From Candidatus Alloscillospira gallinarum (GTDB lineage Bacteria; Bacillota; Clostridia; Oscillospirales; Oscillospiraceae): a stretch of DNA of 8,840 nucleotides. Below the pieces are notes generated by a model. That model saw nothing but the letters and a program-made list of their open reading frames with translations, made no database searches and was not told where the DNA came from. Where the stretch lies: positions 1 to 8,840 of the forward strand of contig CAJFTV010000023.1 in the NCBI GenBank assembly GCA_904420055.1. The letters run 5' to 3'. Positions 1-4,804 of the stretch are shown piece after piece (position 1 is the first letter of the stretch; the number at the start of each line of letters is the position of its first letter). The translations under genes and the position numbers were made by a program.

Positions 1-816
1 AAATCCAAGCTCTGCAAGGTGTGCCTTTACGGCCTCCGTCTCTGCCGTCTGCACCGGCGCATACTCCTGCCAGTCCATCGGGTAGCTTCCAAAAAACAGG
101 TACCCGCAGATAATGCCGACAGCCAAAACCGCGGCGGCAGATATTGCAACTACGCGGTCCGACACGCACACTGCGGCGGCCCTTACGCTGTATCCCGCCT
201 TCTCCATCTCCTTATACAGCTTATATATACTGCGGATTATAAGTATATACGCCACTATCATGCCTATGGGCACAATGATGCCGCTGTAATTTATATATGC
301 CAGAAAACAAAGAAAGACATACCATATGATAAGCGCAGCGCCGCTTCCCCCTCCGGAGAAAAATCCGGCCTTTTCTCGCACAGCCCTGATTCCCCTCCAC
401 AGGCATAAAAGTCTTACCAAAGTCAGCACGGCGCTGACCCAGCCCATGGTCTGCGATACCGGCATAGCCCCAAACCGGCCACAGTAGACCGTTGCGTTCA
501 GCATGAGCAGGCAAAACAGATATACAGACTGAACAAGGGTTATGACATACAGGGCGGCAAACCATCTGTTTTCCCTTCTGAGTATGCGAAACCCCAAAAT
601 GGAGAGGACAGCGCCGATAGCCGGCAGGATATAGTTCAGGCCAAGAAAATTCAAATTTAATATCACAAGCGATATTCCCGTAAGTCCCCGGGCAAGAGCG
701 CGTCCGCAGGGACTTACCCTCTCCACTACTCCCTCAGGCGGAATTTCCGGCGCTGTATTCTCAATTTCAGCGTCCAGCTCCCCGTCGGTTAAGTCTCTCC
801 AGTCTCTGTCACTCAT
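1..816 (-). CDS. Multi-pass membrane protein, partner of the ECF sigma factor (C-terminus off the left edge)
   Basis: Reading leftward from ATG at 816, the frame is open for 272 codons to the window edge with no stop. GGAGG lies 8 nt before the ATG, and the start overlaps the end of the upstream sigma gene by 8 bp (ATGAGTGA), so the two are almost certainly co-transcribed and translationally coupled. About the first 40 residues are acidic and hydrophilic (MSDRDWRDL start). Hydrophobic stretches follow at roughly 43-60, 61-79, 86-106, 122-140, 159-177, 180-200 and 222-243, and after residue 244 the chain becomes hydrophilic, so a further soluble domain probably lies beyond the edge. The N-terminus has no HxxxCxxC zinc anti-sigma motif. 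It resembles uncharacterised membrane proteins that I recall next to ECF sigma genes in Clostridia. A role as anti-sigma factor or stress sensor is inferred from position only. Confidence 0.75.
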   Translation of the reverse strand, partial: MSDRDWRDLTDGELDAEIENTAPEIPPEGVVERVSPCGRALARGLTGISLVILNLNFLGLNYILPAIGAVLSILGFRILRRENRWFAALYVITLVQSVYLFCLLMLNATVYCGRFGAMPVSQTMGWVSAVLTLVRLLCLWRGIRAVREKAGFFSGGGSGAALIIWYVFLCFLAYINYSGIIVPIGMIVAYILIIRSIYKLYKEMEKAGYSVRAAAVCVSDRVVAISAAAVLAVGIICGYLFFGSYPMDWQEYAPVQTAETEAVKAHLAELGF

Positions 817-1348
817 TTTCGCCACCTCCCAGAGCCTCACGCAGGCGCTTTTTTATGCGGTACAGCTTTCCCTCTACTCCGCGCACTGTCATACCCATTT
901 CCGCGGCAATCTGCGCAGACTTCTGCATATAGTAATATTTTCTGTAAAAAATTATCCTCTCCTTCGGCTTCAGCTGCATTATAGCCCGGTTCAAGCTCAC
1001 ACGGCGCTCATTTTGCAGGGCCGTCTCCTCCGGCCCCGGCTTTTCCGACGGGATATCATCTGAAAGCTCACACGTATCATCACGACACGCCTTACGGCGC
1101 ATATTCAGTGCCGTATTTCTGGCTATGGCAGTGACCCACGCCTTAAGGCTTCCCCGGGTGGAATCATATTTTCCGATATTCTCCCACACCCGCATAACTA
1201 CCTGCGAGAAACACTCCTCCTCGTGGTGTGGGTTTTGTAAAATGGGCGCCACAATATACCGGATAAGGGGCCCATAATGGGTAATAAATTCCGCAGCGCC
1301 ACGCTCGTCACGCTCCCGTATAAGCTCCGCTATCTCTCTTTCCCCCAT
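809..1348 (-). CDS. ECF-type RNA polymerase sigma factor (sigma-70 family)
   Basis: This 179-residue protein has the two-domain architecture of group 4 (ECF) sigma factors. Region 2 spans about residues 18-87, with the CFSQVVMRVWENIGKYD segment (region 2.1/2.2-like), GSLKAWVTAIARNTALN (2.3/2.4, promoter melting and -10 recognition) and the basic RRK at 84-86. An acidic linker at about 90-115 separates it from region 4 (about 117-173), a helix-turn-helix with IAAEMGMTVRGVEGKLYRIKKRL that reads the -35 element. The start is ATG at 1348 with AAGGGGG upstream. It would direct RNA polymerase to a small regulon, often including itself. The membrane protein overlapping its 3' end is the likely controller. 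The family call is firm. The inducing signal and ECF subgroup cannot be told from the sequence. Confidence 0.92.
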   Translation of the reverse strand: MGEREIAELIRERDERGAAEFITHYGPLIRYIVAPILQNPHHEEECFSQVVMRVWENIGKYDSTRGSLKAWVTAIARNTALNMRRKACRDDTCELSDDIPSEKPGPEETALQNERRVSLNRAIMQLKPKERIIFYRKYYYMQKSAQIAAEMGMTVRGVEGKLYRIKKRLREALGGGENE

Positions 1349-1381
1349 TACGTCCGCCCCCTTTCATAAGCCTCTCATTTA

Positions 1382-1387
1382 ATTATA
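1382..1387 (-). promoter_or_regulatory. Candidate -10 box of the sigma-factor gene
   Basis: On the minus strand a perfect TATAAT lies about 34 nt upstream of the sigma ATG. No good -35 hexamer sits 16-18 bp further up (the 17-bp position reads GTGGGA). The promoter may therefore be activator-dependent, or the match may be chance in an AT-rich stretch. A CGTCGTG stretch immediately precedes it; ECF-type -10 elements often contain CGT, so autoregulation is possible but not shown. Confidence 0.35.
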
Positions 1388-1424
1388 CACGACGCCGTAA
1401 AAAATCCCACGAAAATTGTATATA

Positions 1425-1454
1425 AAAAACCGCGCTTTTAAAAGCGCGGTTTTT
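1425..1454 (-). terminator. Intrinsic terminator after the thiolase gene
   Basis: This 30-bp perfect palindrome has CCGCGCTTTT pairing with AAAAGCGCGG, flanked by A-runs and T-runs. It lies 16 nt past the thiolase stop on the minus strand. The minus-strand RNA would have a GC-rich stem followed by a U-run, the standard intrinsic form. Because it is symmetrical it could work in both directions, but no plus-strand gene ends here. It separates the thiolase transcript from the sigma/membrane-protein transcript. Confidence 0.88.
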
Positions 1455-1470
1455 CATCACATCTCAGCTA

Positions 1471-2655
1471 TTACACTTTCTCCCATATTGTGGCAACGCC
1501 CATGCCGCCGCCGATGCAGAGAGTTGCAAGGCCGCGCTTCGCGTCGTCCCGCTTTAACATCTCGTGAATGAGAGTTACTATAATACGTGCGCCGGAGCAG
1601 CCGACCGGGTGTCCCAGTGAAATTGCGCCGCCGTTTACGTTGACCTTTGACATGTCAAACTTGAGCTCTCTCGCCACGGCAATAGACTGTGCGGCAAAAG
1701 CCTCATTCGCCTCAATAAGGTCAAAGTCCTCAATCTTAAGGCCGGTTTTCTCCATCGCGTCCTTTGTGGCTGCCACAGGACCCACACCCATAATTTTCGG
1801 GTCTACGCCGCCCTGTCCCCAGCCTACGAGCTTTGCAAGGGGTTTTAAGCCGTACTTCTCCACGGCCTCACCGGAGGCGAGCAGTATTGCCGCGGCGCCG
1901 TCGTTTACTCCGGAGGAGTTGCCCGCCGTCACACGGCCGCCGTCCGGCTTAAATGCGGGACGGAGCTTTGCAAGGCCCTCCATTGTTGTGCCATTGCGGG
2001 GAAACTCGTCCGTGTCAAAGTCCACCATCTGCTTTTTAATCTTAACAGGCACAGGCACAATTTCGTCTTTAAACTTACCGGCCTTCTGAGCCGCCTCTGT
2101 CTTTGCCTGTGAAGAGCAGGCAAACTCGTCCAGCTCTTCTCTCGTTATTCCCCACTGGTCACAGATATTCTCAGCGGTAATGCCCATATGGTAGTTGTTG
2201 AAAACCTCCCATAAGCCGTCGTTTACCATGGTATCAACCATCTTTGTGTCGAACATTCTGGCGCCCCAGCGTGCCGCAGGCATTGCATATGGAGCGGCGG
2301 ACATGTTCTCTGTGCCGCCGGCGAGTATAACATCGGCGTCTCCAGCCTTGATTGCACGGGCGGCCTCAATAACGGCCTTCATACCGGAGCCGCATACCAT
2401 GCCGATTGTGTATGCTGGCACTTCAATTGGAATGCCGGCGCCGATTGACACCTGTCTTGCCACGTTCTGTCCAAGGCCCGCGGTGAGGACGCAGCCGAAC
2501 ATTACCTCGTCCAGCTTGTCGGCGTCAAGTCCCGCGCGCTCCAGGGCGGCCTTCGCCACGATTGCACCCAGCTTTGCCGCAGGTACGTCTTTAAGAGAGC
2601 CGCCGTAAGAGCCGATTGCCGTTCTGCAGCAGCTTACCAGATATACATCTTTCAT
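1471..2655 (-). CDS. Acetyl-CoA C-acetyltransferase (acetoacetyl-CoA thiolase)
   Basis: This 394-residue cytoplasmic enzyme is expected to condense two acetyl-CoA to acetoacetyl-CoA, or to cleave 3-ketoacyl-CoA. All thiolase signatures are present: nucleophilic Cys88 in VCGSGMKAV, AGGTENMS at 112-119, the NEAFAAQ block (Asn317), catalytic His349 in GGAISLGHPVGCSG, and the second catalytic Cys380 in CIGGGMG. Length and spacing match the biosynthetic thiolase class (clostridial ThlA/AtoB-like). The start chosen is ATG at 2655, where MKDVYLVS matches the family N-terminus and GGAG lies 8 nt upstream. A GTG at 2754 would add 33 atypical residues and has no ribosome-binding site. It is monocistronic, with its own promoter and terminator. 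Clostridia use this enzyme in butyrate formation; a link to aromatic breakdown through the nearby molybdoenzyme is only possible, because no hbd, crt or bcd genes are here. Confidence 0.95.
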   Translation of the reverse strand: MKDVYLVSCCRTAIGSYGGSLKDVPAAKLGAIVAKAALERAGLDADKLDEVMFGCVLTAGLGQNVARQVSIGAGIPIEVPAYTIGMVCGSGMKAVIEAARAIKAGDADVILAGGTENMSAAPYAMPAARWGARMFDTKMVDTMVNDGLWEVFNNYHMGITAENICDQWGITREELDEFACSSQAKTEAAQKAGKFKDEIVPVPVKIKKQMVDFDTDEFPRNGTTMEGLAKLRPAFKPDGGRVTAGNSSGVNDGAAAILLASGEAVEKYGLKPLAKLVGWGQGGVDPKIMGVGPVAATKDAMEKTGLKIEDFDLIEANEAFAAQSIAVARELKFDMSKVNVNGGAISLGHPVGCSGARIIVTLIHEMLKRDDAKRGLATLCIGGGMGVATIWEKV

Positions 2656-2841
2656 TGCTAATACTCCATTCTGCCGCCAAAGCGTCAGCACAGGCAGGTT
2701 TTGGAATTTCCCGGGCGGCGGAAGAAATTCCCCCACATGCTGCGGTTGCCCCACTTAATGGCGGGCGGCGCGCCATTTTAATCAGGGACGCAGCTTTACC
2801 CGCACCCCGTACCCGTAAAACGGGATATAAATATATTTTAC
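2656..2841 (-). other. Long thiolase 5' leader with several inverted repeats
   Basis: If the promoter at 2849-2877 is right, the thiolase mRNA has a leader of about 187 nt. It contains AATGGCG/CGCCATT (2757-2763 with 2771-2777), GGAATTTC/GAAATTCC (2703-2710 with 2724-2731) and a small CCCGT/ACGGG stem near 2808-2820. No U-tract follows any of them, so none is a classical terminator. I recognise no named riboswitch. No convincing gene lies anywhere between 2656 and 3031. Confidence 0.4.
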
Positions 2842-2848
2842 AGCTTTA

Positions 2849-2877
2849 ACTATATAACATGTAAAATTCAAAGTCAA
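2849..2877 (-). promoter_or_regulatory. Vegetative promoter of the thiolase gene
   Basis: On the minus strand, TTGACT (2872-2877) and TATAGT (2849-2854) are separated by exactly 17 bp, each matching the sigma-A consensus at five of six positions. The predicted transcript start is near 2842. This is the best promoter-like site upstream of the thiolase and is divergent from the mobA promoter. Confidence 0.7.
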
Positions 2878-2968
2878 CGATAACAGGGTGTTTGACAGCG
2901 AAAAATTACATTGCGGCGGCAAAATCTGCCCTTCGGTCCCGCGCACTGCATATTTATTGTTATTTAAT

Positions 2969-2997
2969 TTGTGTTTTTGGGGAAAATGTTATATATT
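2969..2997 (+). promoter_or_regulatory. Candidate promoter of mobA
   Basis: TTGTGT (2969-2974) and TATATT (2992-2997) are separated by 17 bp, about 35 nt ahead of the mobA start. The region is AT-rich, so chance matches are likely. The spacing and position are nevertheless right for a sigma-A promoter. Confidence 0.4.
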
Positions 2998-3031
2998 TGT
3001 ATAAAGACAGCAAAGGAGGTAAGCGCCGGGT

Positions 3032-3598
3032 ATGACTGCTGTAATTCTTGCCGGGGGCAAGAGCCGAAGAATGGGCAGGGACAAGCTGTCTCTTCCACAG
3101 GGCAACACAACCGTTTTAAACGCCGCGGTAGAGCGCTTTTCCGGCGTCTTTGACCGGGTATATATAAGTGTCCGTGACCTCGGTCGGTATCCCGATGCCG
3201 GCGCCCCGGAGATTGAGGATATTTTTAAGGACTGCGGGCCAATGGGCGGCCTTTACAGTGCACTTGAAGCAGCAGGCGAGAGTATTTTTCTCGTGGCTGC
3301 TGACCTGCCGTTTTCCGACCCCCTGCTCGCAAAGAGCATAATAGATATTCGCGGAGACAGTGAAATCTGCATAACCGTCGACGGCAGCGGCAGGTATGAG
3401 CCCCTTTTCGGATATTACGATTACTCCGTAAAGGACGCGGCGAAATCCCTGCTGCTCCAGGGCAAATACAAAATGGCGGAGCTTTTTTCCCTGTGCCGGA
3501 CAAAGACGCTCCAGCCGGAAGAACTCCACGGAATGTGGCGTGAAACGGCATTTCAAAACATGAATTTTCCGGAAGACTACGAAAAACTTTTTAAATGA
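3032..3598 (+). CDS. mobA: Molybdenum cofactor guanylyltransferase MobA
   Basis: This 188-residue cytoplasmic protein is of the NTP-transferase fold. MobA joins GMP from GTP to molybdopterin, giving the (bis-)MGD cofactor used by DMSO-reductase-family enzymes. The nucleotide-binding signature LAGGKSRRMGRDK is at residues 6-18, GPMGGL at 69-74, and the metal-binding aspartate is Asp91 in VAADLPF. The C-terminal NMNFPEDYEKL corresponds to the NINTPEDL-like ending of the family. Length is typical of a stand-alone MobA with no MobB fusion. AAAGGAGG lies upstream with a rather long 12-nt spacing, and no better start exists. No other cofactor-synthesis gene (moaA, moeA, mogA) is in the window. The probable client is the molybdoenzyme at 4805-7528. 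MocA-type cytidylyltransferases are the main alternative; the client family favours MobA. Confidence 0.9.
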   Translation: MTAVILAGGKSRRMGRDKLSLPQGNTTVLNAAVERFSGVFDRVYISVRDLGRYPDAGAPEIEDIFKDCGPMGGLYSALEAAGESIFLVAADLPFSDPLLAKSIIDIRGDSEICITVDGSGRYEPLFGYYDYSVKDAAKSLLLQGKYKMAELFSLCRTKTLQPEELHGMWRETAFQNMNFPEDYEKLFK

Positions 3599-3619
3599 TA
3601 TAAATCTTTTCTTCTGCAC

Positions 3620-3648
3620 TTGAACTTTTTTCTCTGTGGTAGTACAAT
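3620..3648 (+). promoter_or_regulatory. Promoter of the cupin gene
   Basis: TTGAAC (3620-3625) and TACAAT (3643-3648) are separated by 17 bp, with a predicted start near 3655 and a leader of about 60 nt. The leader carries a short CCCC-TTTAA-GGGG inverted repeat (3668-3680). The site starts only 22 nt after the mobA stop, so the cupin gene probably has its own transcript besides any readthrough from mobA. Confidence 0.65.
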
Positions 3649-3715
3649 TATTGTCAGTTTATAGATACCCCTTTAAGGGGCTACATAAAAATAAGCTACG
3701 AAAGGATCTTTAACA

Positions 3716-4060
3716 ATGAGCTACAAAATTACGAAAAAGAATGAAGCTACAAAATACGAAGCACCGGGACATTTTGAGTGCCTTACAACCCGTCTCCACA
3801 ACCCCGAGGACGTAAATGACGGCACAATCGTCATGGGCCTGTCTCACTTCCTTCCCGGCGGCGGCGCAAATATGGCTCCCGCAAAGTTCGAGATGGTATA
3901 CTATATCCAGAAGGGCGAGATGACTGTAACTCTGGACGACGGCAAGGAGTACGTCCTCCACGCCGGCGACAGCCTCCACTTTGGCCCCGGCACAGGCCGC
4001 GCCTGCAAGAACACCGGTGTTGAGTGTGCTGAGATGATTACCGTAATGATTAAAAAGTAA
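3716..4060 (+). CDS. Small single-domain cupin protein
   Basis: This is a 114-residue cytoplasmic protein with AAAGGA upstream and ATG at 3716. It has a cupin beta-barrel: motif 1 covers about residues 48-68 (GGGANMAPAKFEMVYYIQKG) and motif 2 about 84-101 (GDSLHFGPGTGRACKNTG). The usual metal-binding histidines are not in place. Positions expected for HxH read Ala54 and Ala56, and the motif 2 histidine position reads Arg95, whereas Glu59 and Asn99 remain. Metal binding may therefore be lost or use other residues such as His44 or His88. Such proteins sit near catabolic genes in anaerobes and may be isomerases, small-molecule binders or sensors. No reaction can be assigned. A strong terminator follows directly. 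Confidence 0.85.
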   Translation: MSYKITKKNEATKYEAPGHFECLTTRLHNPEDVNDGTIVMGLSHFLPGGGANMAPAKFEMVYYIQKGEMTVTLDDGKEYVLHAGDSLHFGPGTGRACKNTGVECAEMITVMIKK

Positions 4061-4072
4061 GTCATAATTTTG

Positions 4073-4102
4073 CCGCCCCGCTTAAAGCGGGGCGGTTTTT
4101 TT
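4073..4102 (+). terminator. Intrinsic terminator after the cupin gene
   Basis: A perfect 9-bp GC stem (CCGCCCCGC with GCGGGGCGG), a TTAAA loop and a run of seven T begin 12 nt after the cupin stop. This is a textbook intrinsic terminator on the plus strand. Confidence 0.95.
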
Positions 4103-4129
4103 GCTTTTTCAACGACCTCGCGCTATAAT
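4101..4129 (+). promoter_or_regulatory. Promoter of the transglutaminase-like gene, abutting the terminator
   Basis: TTGCTT (4101-4106) and a perfect TATAAT (4124-4129) have a 17-bp spacer, about 30 nt before the next ATG. The -35 element begins inside the T-run of the preceding terminator, so the two signals share bases. Confidence 0.6.
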
Positions 4130-4159
4130 TATTTTTAATCTTTAACCAAGGAGATAACC

Positions 4160-4753
4160 ATGAAACTCGCTGATAAAAGAAGTTCATACCTGCAAAGCAC
4201 CTATTATATTGACTGTAACAGTGCTAATATAATATCAACTGCGAAAAGACTTACCGCTAATTCTGAAATTGAAACAGCAGAGAACATATTTCATTTTGTC
4301 CGTGACAGCATACTTCACTCATGGGACATACAAGATAAAAGGGCCCCGGCCCGGGCAAGTGAGGTTCTTGAGACAGGCGTCAGTATCTGTTATGGAAAAG
4401 CAAACTTGCTCGCAGCAATTATGCGCGCCGCAAAAATCCCCGCCGGAATTTGCTATCAGCGGCTTACTCTCGGTGATACGCCTGATACAGGTTTCTGTGT
4501 ACATGCCTTGAACGCCGTCTTCCTTAACACCATTAAAAAGTGGATACGCCTCGACCCCCGAGGAAACACCGCATTTATACACTCCGCATTTGACACAGAG
4601 AAAGAAAAGCTCGCTTTTAAAGTGAGGCCGGAAATTGGTGAAATAGATTATCCTGAAATTTATTCCACCCCCCTGCCAATAACGATGAGCACATTGGAAA
4701 AAAGCTCTGATGCTCTTTATATGTATCAGTTTTGCCTTCCTGACAGAATATAA
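4160..4753 (+). CDS. Transglutaminase-like (papain-fold) protein
   Basis: This 197-residue protein has AAGGAG 7 nt before ATG 4160. It carries the Cys-His-Asp triad of the bacterial transglutaminase-like superfamily: Cys77 in GVSICYGKANLLAAIMRAAKIPAG, His115 in FCVHALNAVFL and Asp132 in WIRLDPRGN. The block at about 38-56 (ETAENIFHFVRDSILHSWD) is the usual helical lead-in. Most bacterial members are thought to be cysteine proteases or peptide-modifying enzymes rather than true cross-linkers. It has no signal peptide or membrane segment, so it should be cytoplasmic, and no accessory domain. Its own promoter and terminator make it monocistronic. The substrate is unknown, and nothing ties it to the molybdoenzyme except position. 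Confidence 0.87.
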   Translation: MKLADKRSSYLQSTYYIDCNSANIISTAKRLTANSEIETAENIFHFVRDSILHSWDIQDKRAPARASEVLETGVSICYGKANLLAAIMRAAKIPAGICYQRLTLGDTPDTGFCVHALNAVFLNTIKKWIRLDPRGNTAFIHSAFDTEKEKLAFKVRPEIGEIDYPEIYSTPLPITMSTLEKSSDALYMYQFCLPDRI

Positions 4754-4786
4754 CCCCTCCCGGCACGAAAAGTGCCGGGAGGGGTT
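4752..4786. terminator. Hairpin between convergent genes, probably a two-way terminator
   Basis: Arms 4752-4766 and 4772-4786 form a perfect 15-bp stem (core CCCCTCCCGGCAC) with a GAAAA loop. The plus-strand gene's TAA stop (4751-4753) runs into the stem. Neither strand has a long U-tract, so it may end transcription weakly or act mainly as a stabilising 3' end. It separates the transglutaminase-like gene from the convergent oxidoreductase gene, which ends at 4805. Confidence 0.75.
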
Positions 4787-4804
4787 CCCGTATATTAAGC
4801 TCTT

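Noticed and set aside
19..408. Plus-strand open frame of 129 codons near the left edge
   Set aside because: The minus-strand frame here is continuous with the membrane protein, has coherent hydrophobic helices and a coupled start. The plus-strand frame has no ribosome-binding site or domain.
2656..2754. N-terminal extension of the thiolase from a GTG at 2754 (33 extra residues)
   Set aside because: No ribosome-binding site precedes it. The extra residues do not resemble thiolases, and MKDVYLVS with GGAG upstream is the natural start.
2591..2776. Small 61-residue reading frame in the thiolase leader starting MARRPP
   Set aside because: No ribosome-binding site precedes its ATG, it overlaps the thiolase start out of frame, and its Ala/Arg-rich composition is what GC-rich DNA gives by chance.
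3116..3619. Minus-strand open frames opposite mobA
   Set aside because: The plus-strand MobA motifs explain this stretch; the antisense translations show no recognisable family.
3668..3680. CCCC-TTTAA-GGGG as a mobA terminator
   Set aside because: The stem is only 4-6 bp and no T-run follows. It lies downstream of the cupin promoter, so it is more likely a leader feature.
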